Origin: Mycobacterium sp.
GTDB taxonomy: Bacteria > Actinomycetota > Actinomycetes > Mycobacteriales > Mycobacteriaceae
Length of the DNA: 64,000 nt
Direction: 5' to 3'
Assembly: GCF_004298145.1 (NCBI RefSeq)
Contig: NZ_SCRH01000045.1
Span: 140,494 to 204,493, forward strand
Shown here: positions 50,220 through 57,966 of the stretch, in pieces
Numbering within the stretch: the first letter of the stretch is position 1
Layout of the letters: every line of letters begins with the position of its first letter
Notes under the pieces: model-generated
Seen by the model: the letters and a program-made list of their open reading frames with translations, nothing else
What the model was told of the DNA's origin: nothing
The model's database searches: none
Made by a program: the position numbers and the translations under genes

Positions 50220-51563
50220 TCAGCGCAGGATTCCGGTGGCGAGCAGCCGCTCTGCCGCGCGTAGGCCCGTCGTCGTTGCGGCCTCGATGTTCTGCATGCT
50301 CTGCGAGTCGCCGGCCAGCTGGATGCGGGTGTCCTGTTCGCAGAGCGCGCGGAACTTGCCGAGGTCGCGGTAGAAGCCGATCGGACTGACTTCGAGATGC
50401 CACCGGCTGACGTCGACGAAATCCACCGCTCCGGCGGTCCAGGGCAGGATCTTCTCCAGGCCACCGAGGACCGAGCGACGGATCTCGTCGTCGTCATCGT
50501 CCCAGTGATCGCGACCCCAGGTATCTAGAATCGTCAGTGTCAGTAGGCCTTTGCCCGCGGGCACGCGCCCCTCGGCCTTATTGTGATCGACCATGACGCC
50601 GGTGATGAACGGATGCTCGGATTCCGGTATCAGGACGTATGTGGCATCCAACGGAGGACGGCGCGACAGACCGACACTGATGATGATGAACGGGTTGTTG
50701 TGGACCCGGCGCAAAAATCCCCGACGCCAGTCATCAAGCTGCGGAACCAGCTCCGCGGTGATCTGTCCGGGCGTGGCGACGACGCAGGCGGCGGCCCGCT
50801 CGATCCGCTGTGTGCCTCCACTGTCGGTCCACTTCACGGTCACGCCACCTTCGATGGCTTCGACGCTGTCCACAGTCGCACCCAGATCCACCTTCTTGTC
50901 CTGCGCGATGCGATCGGCGTAGGAGTTCATGCCCTCTTTGAACGCCAGGAGCTTGGCACCGCCGAGCAGCGTGAGCAGCGCCAGGAAGTCGACGCGTGAC
51001 GACGTCCGGCCCGAGGTCGCCGCAATGCCGCGCATGAGCGCGCCGATCAGGTACTCGCGCAGCTCCGGGCTCAGGTGTGCGCGCGCCCACTCGTCCACGG
51101 ACTCGACGTCGTACTCGCCGGTGCTTGGAATGCGTTCGTAAAGTGCCTTCCTCGACCGCACCAACTCGGGAACGAGCTTGACCAGCTCTGCCTTTGCCCG
51201 CAGCGACAACAGTTTGGTCTTGACGATGGCGGAGACCAGGTGGTCTCCGTCGAGATCGTGCAAGACGCCATCGCGGACAACCGACAGGACGAATCTGCCC
51301 GGAACGACGTCGTCGCTCATTCCGAGCTGATCGGCGATCGAGAGCACGTTGCCATACGTGCTGGTGACGAACAGCGCCCCATTGTCGATGATGTAGCCGG
51401 CGCGGTGGTTGGTGGACATCTTGCCGCCCACGCGATCCGCCGCTTCCAGGATCCGAACCGCCATGCCCGCTTGCGCCAACCGGTGCGCCGCGGCGAGCCC
51501 CGAAGGGCCCGCACCGACAACGATGACGTCGTCGGGTTCGACCGGCCTCGCCGGGCCGCTCAC
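50220..51563 (-). CDS. Amine-oxidase/CrtI-like FAD oxidoreductase
   Basis: GTG at 51563 gives 447 residues and overlaps the stop of a 26-residue upstream reading frame (GTGA), so translation is coupled to it; TTG at 51590 is less likely. The FAD motif is DVIVVGAGPSGLAAAHRLAQ, followed by DRVGGKMSTNHRAGYIIDNG, NKAEGRVPAGKGLLTLTILD and an IQLAGDSQSMQNIEAATTTG end. Its C-terminal 140 residues match the pseudogene at 54220 closely. The upstream frame is a stub of the luciferase-like gene whose intact version is at 53194. The two loci are thus inverted copies of one ancestral pair. Confidence 0.92.
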   Translation of the reverse strand: MSGPARPVEPDDVIVVGAGPSGLAAAHRLAQAGMAVRILEAADRVGGKMSTNHRAGYIIDNGALFVTSTYGNVLSIADQLGMSDDVVPGRFVLSVVRDGVLHDLDGDHLVSAIVKTKLLSLRAKAELVKLVPELVRSRKALYERIPSTGEYDVESVDEWARAHLSPELREYLIGALMRGIAATSGRTSSRVDFLALLTLLGGAKLLAFKEGMNSYADRIAQDKKVDLGATVDSVEAIEGGVTVKWTDSGGTQRIERAAACVVATPGQITAELVPQLDDWRRGFLRRVHNNPFIIISVGLSRRPPLDATYVLIPESEHPFITGVMVDHNKAEGRVPAGKGLLTLTILDTWGRDHWDDDDDEIRRSVLGGLEKILPWTAGAVDFVDVSRWHLEVSPIGFYRDLGKFRALCEQDTRIQLAGDSQSMQNIEAATTTGLRAAERLLATGILR

Positions 51564-51640
51564 CGCCGCACGCCCTTGACGGCGTCGCAAAGCTCTGGCC
51601 CAACCCGGGTCCGGTTGGGCATCGTGACACCGAGTTTCAC
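51560..51640 (-). pseudogene. 26-residue stub of a luciferase-like gene, now a coupled leader frame
   Basis: From GTG at 51640, after AGAGGTG, the frame reads KLGVTMPNRTRVGPE and ends at TGA 51560-51562, overlapping the next start. The first ten residues match KLGITMPSRT, the start of the intact protein at 53194, and the DNA is nearly identical over the first 24 bases. After that the similarity stops. It is the truncated 5' end of a second luciferase-like gene whose remainder was deleted up to the flavoenzyme. Confidence 0.8.
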
Positions 51641-52132
51641 GTCAATCACCTCTCAAAATTCAACTTCGGCCTGAATTCCATGACGGTCGTCAAGGTGTCA
51701 TCTGGTGGGACCTCGCGGGGGCGTGGACCCGGATGCTCCACTTCCTGGTCATGTATAGCGGAGAACGATGACCGGAAAGTAGCGTCGAATGCACTGTAGC
51801 GCTCATACATTACCCGGATCGCTGCTGCAACCGACCGTTAACAACCGAAGGCCTCACGCACCACGTGGGTGGCGACGGACAGGGGTGCGATCAGTAATTC
51901 CAAGGCGTCGTCGCGTCAACGGTAACCGCCCCGAAGCGGTCGATCCTGGCATGGCGGGCCTCGACCGGCGCCAGATGCTGAGCCGCAGCTTCCGACCTGT
52001 GTGTCTGTTCGTCCATAGTGTCAACGACCGTTCACAAGTACGCGCCACGCTGATATGCTGCCAGGCGTGCTTGGGCTTCATGTGAGGTACACGCCCGTTC
52101 AGGAGTGTGACCGTGGATAAGGACGGCGGCCC
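51641..52132. promoter_or_regulatory. Divergent promoter region between two LLM-derived units
   Basis: There are 492 bases without a supported gene. A perfect AACG-AC-CGTT palindrome lies at 52023-52032 and a one-mismatch version (ACCG-AC-CGTT) at 51830-51839. No homology to neighbouring genes was seen in the rest, and short frames in it lack ribosome sites. Confidence 0.45.
52023..52032. promoter_or_regulatory. AACG-AC-CGTT palindrome upstream of a luciferase-like gene
   Basis: A perfect inverted repeat lies 101 bases before the ATG at 52133. It is the only member of the shared motif found right of 28 kb, showing that the candidate regulon reaches this part of the locus. Confidence 0.55.
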
Positions 52133-53179
52133 ATGATGCGAATTGGGCACGGGCACTTCTTCCAGAACCTCGACGGTCGACCCGACGAAGAAGTTTGGCG
52201 AACGGAGATGACGCTCGCCGACCGCGCCGAGCAGCTCGGCTTTGACTCGGTATGGGCGGTCGAGCACCATTTCGCGGGCTATTCGATGTCGACCGACCCG
52301 CTGCAGTTCTTGACCTGGGTTGCGGCGCGGACCCAACGGGTGCAGCTCGGCACGATGGTGTCGGTGTTGCCGTGGCATGACCCGATCCGGTTGGCCGAAC
52401 ACGCATGCGTGCTCGATCACCTTTCGGGCGGAAGGCTGATCCTCGGCATGGGGCGCGGTCTGGCCCGTCAGGAGTTCGACGGCTTCGGCGTCGAGATGGC
52501 GCGCTCCCGACAGATCTTCGACCAGTGCGCCGCTGAGCTGCTGGACGCGTTTGAAACCGGACGCATCCGCGGTGTAGAACTACGGCCGGCGCCGCTGGCG
52601 CCGCTGCGCGGACGGGTGTTCGCGTCCTCGATCTCTCCCGAGTCCGCTGAGGTCCTGGCCCGCCTGGGCGCGGGGATCATGATCTTCCTGCAAAAGCCTT
52701 GGGAACAAACGGTTGGCGACCTGCAGCGCTATGGGGAACACTATCGGCGGTACCGGGGCGGCGACCCACCGAAGCCGATGGTGGTGATCTTCAACGCCTG
52801 CCACGAGGATCCCGATATTGCCGCCGAATACTTTGAACAGGTTGTGGCCTATTACCGGTCGACCATCGATCACTACGGGTTCGCCGACGAGGCAACGGCC
52901 GAAATACCCGGCTACGAGTATTACGGCAACATCGCGCGCACGATCGCCAAGCACGGTCACGAGCAGTTCGCCCGCTTCCTGGCCGAGCTGCAGCCTTGGG
53001 GGACGCCCGAGGACGTCATCGAAAAGACCCGTGAGATCGTGCGCCGCACCGACGCCGGCGGACTCATCGTCGTCTCGGCGTTCGGCACCCTGGCGCCCGA
53101 CGTCGCGGTGGCCAACCAAGAACGCTTTGCACGAGTCGTCATGCCCGCTTTGTACGAAACAGTCAGCAGTTCAACCTGA
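52133..53179 (+). CDS. Luciferase-like (LLM class, probably F420-dependent) oxidoreductase
   Basis: The 348-residue protein has an MRIGHGHFFQNL start, LGFDSVWAVEHHFAGYSMST, VQLGTMVSVLPWHDPIRLAE and GRLILGMGRGLARQEFDGF, the alkanal-monooxygenase-like order. It is first in a rightward run with the second luciferase-like gene (53194, 14-base gap), a broken FAD gene and a GPFAWNG protein. Unlike the 53194 protein it has no stub elsewhere in the window. Function unknown. Confidence 0.92.
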   Translation: MMRIGHGHFFQNLDGRPDEEVWRTEMTLADRAEQLGFDSVWAVEHHFAGYSMSTDPLQFLTWVAARTQRVQLGTMVSVLPWHDPIRLAEHACVLDHLSGGRLILGMGRGLARQEFDGFGVEMARSRQIFDQCAAELLDAFETGRIRGVELRPAPLAPLRGRVFASSISPESAEVLARLGAGIMIFLQKPWEQTVGDLQRYGEHYRRYRGGDPPKPMVVIFNACHEDPDIAAEYFEQVVAYYRSTIDHYGFADEATAEIPGYEYYGNIARTIAKHGHEQFARFLAELQPWGTPEDVIEKTREIVRRTDAGGLIVVSAFGTLAPDVAVANQERFARVVMPALYETVSSST

Positions 53180-53193
53180 AAGGGGTTAGGGAC

Positions 53194-54210
53194 TTGAAAC
53201 TCGGAATCACGATGCCCAGTCGTACGGCGGCGCTTTCGCGTATACCGGATTACGCGCGGATGGCCGATGAGGCGGGCTTAGATTCGGTGTGGACCTATGA
53301 GGTCTACCGCAACCCGTTTGCGATGCTGTGCACGTCGGCGTTGGCCACCTCCAACATCGAGCTGTGCTCGGGGCTGGCGACGGCATTCAACCGTTCACCG
53401 TTCGAGGCGGCGAACGCAGCGGCCGATGTCGACGAACTGTCCGGCGGCCGTATGAAATTCGGGCTCGGCACCGGAGTTCCGGAGTTTCTGCAATCCTTTC
53501 ACTCCACCGATTTCAACAAGCCGATCAAGCGGCTGAGTGAATACGTCGACGTGTTGCGCCATTCTTGGGCATACCTCGCCGGTGAAGAGGTCAAGCCCTT
53601 CACCGGCTCCTACTACAACTTCGTCGCCCCGCCGATCAACCCGTGGGGGTTGCGTGAGATGGTGCGTCCGCAGATCCCGATTCTCGTCGCGGGCATGCGG
53701 CCCCAGATGTTGAAGTTGTGCGGGGCCAAAGCCGACGGCTGGGTCGGATACCTGTGGACACCAAAGTTTTTCGAGCAGATCGTGCTTCCCAACATTGAAG
53801 AGGGCGCGCGCTCGGCCGGCCGCGATGTGGACGCGCTGGATTTGGCCTGCGAGGTGATCTGCTGCGTGCACCCCGACCGCGATGTCGCGCTGGCGCGCGC
53901 GAAGAAGCACGTCGGCTTCTACATTGCCCACCCGGTTTCTGACGTGGTCGCCGAGATCGAGGGCGTGCAGGACCTCGTCAACGAGCTGCGGGTGTCGATG
54001 ATGCAGAAGGGGCTGGCGGCGTTCGAGGACACCCCCGAAGAGCTTGTCGAGCTGTTCTCCATCACCGGGACACCGGACGAGTGCCGCCAGAAACTGGACA
54101 ACTACAAGGGGTTACCGCACCTGGCTTTGCACACGTCCTACGTGCCTCCGTTCACCGCCGAGGAATCCGAGGACTGCTACCTGCAGATCATCGACACGTT
54201 CAAACGGTAG
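53194..54210 (+). CDS. Luciferase-like (LLM class, probably F420-dependent) oxidoreductase
   Basis: TTG at 53194 gives 338 residues starting KLGITMPSRTAALSRIPDYA. LDSVWTYEVYRNPFAML, SNIELCSGLATAFNRSPFEA and GGRMKFGLGTGVPEF follow, and QMLKLCGAKADGWVGYLW marks the late barrel. The 10-residue start also occurs in the stub at 51560, and the broken FAD gene follows after nine bases, so this is the intact half of a duplicated luciferase-like/FAD pair. F420 use is an inference from family and host. Confidence 0.92.
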   Translation: MKLGITMPSRTAALSRIPDYARMADEAGLDSVWTYEVYRNPFAMLCTSALATSNIELCSGLATAFNRSPFEAANAAADVDELSGGRMKFGLGTGVPEFLQSFHSTDFNKPIKRLSEYVDVLRHSWAYLAGEEVKPFTGSYYNFVAPPINPWGLREMVRPQIPILVAGMRPQMLKLCGAKADGWVGYLWTPKFFEQIVLPNIEEGARSAGRDVDALDLACEVICCVHPDRDVALARAKKHVGFYIAHPVSDVVAEIEGVQDLVNELRVSMMQKGLAAFEDTPEELVELFSITGTPDECRQKLDNYKGLPHLALHTSYVPPFTAEESEDCYLQIIDTFKR

Positions 54211-54219
54211 GGGGCCGCG

Positions 54220-54761
54220 ATGACCGATGATGTCGTCGTCGTCCGGGGCGGGGTCCTCGCCCGGGCGAAACGATGCGCGGCCGCGCGCGGACCAGGTGGA
54301 CGGGCCGACACTGAGGACGAATCAGTCACTTGATGTCGACCTATGTCCGGGTTCCGCGGGCCGGCCATCCGTTCCTCACCGGAGTCATGTTCGGCCATCA
54401 CAAGGCGCCCGGTCGCGCACCGGTGAACAAGGGGTTGTTCAACGTCGCGGTCCTGGGCTCGTGGAGCGCCAAGCACTGGGAAGACAGCGCCGACCGAATG
54501 CGCCAGGCCATCCTCGGCGCGCTGGAGCAGGTCCTCCCCGGCATAACCGATCACACCGAATTCGCCGATGTGCACCGCCGGCGCGAGGAGTACACGACGG
54601 TCGGCCTCCATCGGGACCTTGGAAAGTTCCGGCAGCTGTGCGATCAGGATCGGCGCATTCAGCCGGCCGGTGACTCCCAGGCATTCGAGAACCTGGAATC
54701 GGCGACGATCTCCGGTCAACGGGCGGCCGATCGGTTGCTCTCCGGCCAAGTCCTGTCCTGA
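54220..54761 (+). pseudogene. Broken amine-oxidase/CrtI-like FAD oxidoreductase
   Basis: From ATG 54220 the frame starts TDDVVVVRGG, an FAD-fold start damaged by a frameshift: the next frame restores GAGSS, as in VVGAGPSG. It stops at 54333. From 54333, in another frame, about 140 residues run to 54761 and match the C-terminal third of the enzyme at 50220: HPFLTGVMFGHHKAPGRAP, GLHRDLGKFRQLCDQD, IQPAGDSQAFENLESAT. Roughly 270 residues in the middle are missing. The C-terminal open frame could still be translated but lacks the FAD-binding domain. It is the decayed half of a duplicated luciferase-like/FAD pair. Confidence 0.85.
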
Positions 54762-54783
54762 CATCCGCACGGAAGGCTCGACC

Positions 54784-55521
54784 ATGATGACGGAACGACA
54801 GCAGCGCGTTTGCGTATGGGGCGGAATCACTTTCGCCCCGCTCTTCTTTGTCGGCTTCTGGCTGTTCGCGGGTTTCATACCGCCGCCGGCCCCGGGGATG
54901 AGCGCGGAGGCGGTGGCGCGGATGTTCGCCGCGGGACGGGGCCGGATCCGGACCGGCCTCTGGATCACGACCGCGGCGGCACCGTTCCTGGCGTTCTTCG
55001 TCGCGGCGCTAACCCATCAGATCCGGCGGATCGCGGGCAGCGATTCGCCGCTGGCCACCGCACAGCTGATCGCCGGTTCGTGCTTGATTCTCGAGTTCAT
55101 CTTCCCGCAACTGGTGTGGCAGACGGCCGCATACCGGAGCGAGCGCAGCCCCGAGACGATCCAAATGCTGAACGATCTGGCATGGCTCCCGTATGTCGGG
55201 GTCGTCGGCACGGCAATGGTCCAAATGGCGATCATCGCGATCGCCGTATTCGCGGACCGCCATCCGCGGCCGGTGCTGCCACGTTGGTCTGCCTACCTCA
55301 ACATGTGGACGGCCCTGGGCGTTGCGCCGGGTAGTTTCGTCGTCTTCGTGCATTCCGGCCCCGTCGCCTGGAACGGGATCCTGGCCTGGTGGCTGCTTTG
55401 CGTGTCGTTTTTCGTCTGGATGGTGACGATGACGTGGCTGATGTTGCGGGCCAGTCACATCACCGAGCACACCGAGAGGACCAGCAAAAGCGGTACGAAC
55501 CTGCAGCCCAGCGCCGGTTAG
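54784..55521 (+). CDS. GPFAWNG-family small membrane protein
   Basis: The ATG at 54784 (or 54787) follows GGAAGG and gives 245 residues with about six hydrophobic segments. Family blocks are FAGFIPPPAPG, RIRTGLW, LTHQIRRIAG, YRSERSPE, MLNDLAWLPYVGV and SGPVAWNGILA, with GPFAW changed to GPVAW. It follows the broken FAD gene by 22 bases, the same neighbour relation as 22826/23548. It outlived the loss of its flavoenzyme, or serves another one. Confidence 0.85.
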   Translation: MMTERQQRVCVWGGITFAPLFFVGFWLFAGFIPPPAPGMSAEAVARMFAAGRGRIRTGLWITTAAAPFLAFFVAALTHQIRRIAGSDSPLATAQLIAGSCLILEFIFPQLVWQTAAYRSERSPETIQMLNDLAWLPYVGVVGTAMVQMAIIAIAVFADRHPRPVLPRWSAYLNMWTALGVAPGSFVVFVHSGPVAWNGILAWWLLCVSFFVWMVTMTWLMLRASHITEHTERTSKSGTNLQPSAG

Positions 55522-55527
55522 ACCACC

Positions 55528-55599
55528 ATGATTTACCTGTTGGTCTTAGGTTTATTCGGCGCCGGTGCGCGGCTGCTGCTGCTTTTGGGGAGCCAATAG
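55528..55599 (+). CDS. Possible 23-residue hydrophobic peptide
   Basis: An ATG at 55528 starts MIYLLVLGLFGAGARLLLLL, then GSQ and a stop at 55597-55599. It is composed almost entirely of membrane-type residues. There is no clear ribosome site, and the gap to the preceding stop is only six bases. It may be a small membrane peptide or chance. Confidence 0.2.
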   Translation: MIYLLVLGLFGAGARLLLLLGSQ

Positions 55600-55615
55600 T
55601 CGATAATGTGACTAT
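55596..55615. promoter_or_regulatory. ATAGTC-N8-GACTAT inverted repeat over the TetR start
   Basis: Perfect 6-base arms with spacer GATAATGT overlap the ATG at 55614. This is the position expected of an autoregulatory operator. Confidence 0.55.
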
Positions 55616-56312
55616 GCCCCGCCCCTCCAAGCCCCTAATCCGCCCCGACGCCGTGGTGGAGGCGTCGCTGCGCATCATCGACACGGAGGGACTCGATGCG
55701 CTCAGCTTGCCCCGGCTCGCACGGGAGCTCAACGTGCAGGCGCCGTCGCTCTACCATCACTTCACGGACAAAGCTGAGATCCTGAAGGCGGTGGCGCGGG
55801 CGATCGTGGTTGAGACACGGTTGCCGGACCCCCAGTCGGTACCCAATTGGATCGAATGGCTTGTGGCGCTGAGCCTGGCGTTTCGTGAATCGATGCTGCG
55901 ACACCGCAACGCTGTGCCCCTGCTGCTGCAGTTCATGCCCCGCGATGTGCTGATCCGCAACTACAACGAATCCGCCCTCTATCTCATCGAGATCGGTGTG
56001 CCGCTGGAACAAGTCGTGCTGATAATGGACGGCCTGGACAAGTTCACCTTGGGCGCCGGCATCACCGAGGCGATGCGCGGTGACGGCGGGGGAGGCCGGC
56101 CATACGCCAACGCCGACCCGGCCACCGAACCTGAACTGGTCACGGCGGTGGCCGCCAACCACCGATCCGCAACCGGGGCGTTCGCCGAGGCCATCCGTAG
56201 TTTCCTGCGCGGCGCGGCGCCATCCGTTCCGGACACCGCGCCGCCGCCGCAGCACTGGGGGCAGCACTTCGGCTCGGGAACAAGCGATTTCGAGCGGTCG
56301 ACGGCCTCCTAA
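55614..56312 (+). CDS. TetR-family transcriptional regulator (tetracycline-repressor class)
   Basis: The ATG at 55614 gives 232 residues; the open frame upstream is the shadow of the membrane protein. The helix-turn-helix is AVVEASLRIIDTEGLDALSL then LARELNVQAPSLYHHFTDKAEIL, of the TetR class with the Q-x-P-SLYxH signature. The C-terminal domain is 180 residues with an unstructured tail. It is convergent with the CoA ligase (11 bases). It is the last regulator before the CoA block and could act on either side. Confidence 0.92.
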   Translation: MPRPSKPLIRPDAVVEASLRIIDTEGLDALSLPRLARELNVQAPSLYHHFTDKAEILKAVARAIVVETRLPDPQSVPNWIEWLVALSLAFRESMLRHRNAVPLLLQFMPRDVLIRNYNESALYLIEIGVPLEQVVLIMDGLDKFTLGAGITEAMRGDGGGGRPYANADPATEPELVTAVAANHRSATGAFAEAIRSFLRGAAPSVPDTAPPPQHWGQHFGSGTSDFERSTAS

Positions 56313-56322
56313 CCGAACAACC

Positions 56323-57843
56323 TCACCCCGCTGCTTGGTTGGACCGCGTCAGTTCGGGGTGCGCATCCCGGATTTGGCGCCGTGCGATCTTGCCGCTGGC
56401 CATACGGGCCAACGGTGTGTGCTGAATGATGATGTGGCGTGGCACTTTATATCCGGCGAGATGGGCGCGGCAGTACTCGGTGATCGCCTCTGGCGTCGCG
56501 TCCTGTTCGGCGTAGATGATCGCCGCGGGCGCCTCGCCAAATCCGGGGTCGAACGCGGAGATCACGCAGGCCTCGAGCACTCCGGGTATCTCGGCGATCA
56601 CGGCCTCGATCTCGGACGGCGCAACGTTGAAGCCACCGGTGATGATGATGTCTTTGAGCCGGTCGACGACGCGGATCCCGTGGGCGTCCCTGATACCGAC
56701 GTCGCCGCTGTGAAACCAGCCGTCCCGCATCGCGGCGGCGTAAGCATGATCGTTGCGCCAATAACCCGGGGCGATACCGGGACCGGACACGATGATCTCG
56801 CCGGGCTCATCGGGATCGCAGTCGGTACCGTCGGGCCTGACGACCCGCAGCCGGGTGAAAACCGTTCCATCACCGATTGATTCGGGCCACTCGATGGCCT
56901 GCTCCTTGGGGTTGATGGTGGAAAGTCCCCCCAGTTCGGTCATTCCGTAGGCCTGCTGAACGATCACGCCCTTGCTCAGCCAGGACTTCATCGTCGCGAT
57001 CGGGGCCGAGGCACCGGCGATCGTCGCCAGTTCCAACGCAGACAGGTCGGCGGACGCGAAATCCGGATGGGCCGCCATGCGCTCGTAGAGAACCGGGACA
57101 CCGGAATGGACTTGGATCCGTTCGGAGCCCAGTCGGTGCAGTGTGGTCGCGGCGTCGAAGCCGCGCTCGTAGTAGATGGTCATGCCCCTGATCAACGGGT
57201 GCAGGATGTGCCAGAGTAGGCCCGGAGCGCCCGACATCGACAGGGTATAGATGATCCGAGCGCCCGGCCGAAACGCGGGTTCGGTGATGGCGAGGTCGGC
57301 GACAAGATTGAAAGTGCTGCGGTGGGTGAAGATCACACCTTTTGGGTGAGAAGTGGTCCCACTGGTGTAGACGATTTGCGTGATGTCGTCCGGGTGCGCG
57401 TCGGCCCGGCGCGGAACCGGCTGGTGCGCTTCGTGCCGCAACGCGGTGAAGTCCTCCAGCCGCCGCACCTGAATCGGGGTTCCTTGCACGGCCGCGGTGA
57501 TCTGGTCTCGGTGGGCGTCATCGGCGAGGACGACCGAGGGGCCGGAATCTTCGATCAGGTATCGCAGTTCTTCGGACGTGAAGCGGTTGTTCAACGGGAC
57601 GACGACGCCCCCGATCTTGAGCGCTCCGATCGCCGAGACGACCCATTCCAGGCTGTTGTCACCGATGATCCCAACCCGATCGCCGGGCCGCAGCACGTCA
57701 GCGGTGAGATGTGCTGCGGCACTGTCGGTCCAGCGGTCCAACGTCGAGTAGTCGACGGTGTCCGCACCGTCGAACACGATGGCGGCACGGTCGGGGGATT
57801 GCCGGGCCCAATAACTCAAGCCGTCGGTTATCAATTCGGTCAT
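56323..57843 (-). CDS. AMP-binding acyl-CoA synthetase (FadD-like)
   Basis: The 506-residue ANL-superfamily ligase has the A3 loop TSGTTSHPKG (160-169), VQQAYGMTELGG as A5, FHSGDVG as A7, DRLKDIIITGG as A8 and the C-terminal lysine motif MASGKIARR (Lys485). It activates a carboxylic acid as acyl-AMP and then acyl-CoA. It is the most downstream intact gene of the leftward CoA block but starts separately: a 123-base gap with the CCT-N9-AGG operator lies between it and the DUF35 gene. Substrate chain or ring system cannot be read from sequence. Confidence 0.95.
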   Translation of the reverse strand: MTELITDGLSYWARQSPDRAAIVFDGADTVDYSTLDRWTDSAAAHLTADVLRPGDRVGIIGDNSLEWVVSAIGALKIGGVVVPLNNRFTSEELRYLIEDSGPSVVLADDAHRDQITAAVQGTPIQVRRLEDFTALRHEAHQPVPRRADAHPDDITQIVYTSGTTSHPKGVIFTHRSTFNLVADLAITEPAFRPGARIIYTLSMSGAPGLLWHILHPLIRGMTIYYERGFDAATTLHRLGSERIQVHSGVPVLYERMAAHPDFASADLSALELATIAGASAPIATMKSWLSKGVIVQQAYGMTELGGLSTINPKEQAIEWPESIGDGTVFTRLRVVRPDGTDCDPDEPGEIIVSGPGIAPGYWRNDHAYAAAMRDGWFHSGDVGIRDAHGIRVVDRLKDIIITGGFNVAPSEIEAVIAEIPGVLEACVISAFDPGFGEAPAAIIYAEQDATPEAITEYCRAHLAGYKVPRHIIIQHTPLARMASGKIARRQIRDAHPELTRSNQAAG

Positions 57844-57934
57844 CGGGTGCGCTCTCCCTTGCGGATCGGGTCACGGCGCGGCAAGCAGCAGCTCGACAAT
57901 CGGCTGGCCCGCAAACGCGGCCACGCGCAGAAAA

Positions 57935-57949
57935 CCTTATTTCAGTAGG
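57935..57949. promoter_or_regulatory. CCT-N9-AGG operator-like repeat before the CoA ligase
   Basis: CCTTATTTCAGTAGG with flanks extends the arms to AACCT/AGGTT (57933-57951). It lies 92 bases upstream of the ligase start at 57843. Similar 15-mers occur at 63671 and 63813 in front of other genes of the block. Confidence 0.6.
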
Positions 57950-57966
57950 TTAGAACGTGTCAACGA

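Noticed and set aside
54330..54761. Intact small gene of 143 codons
   Set aside because: It matches only the C-terminal third of the FAD enzyme at 50220 and lies directly after a damaged FAD-fold start; better described as part of a pseudogene.
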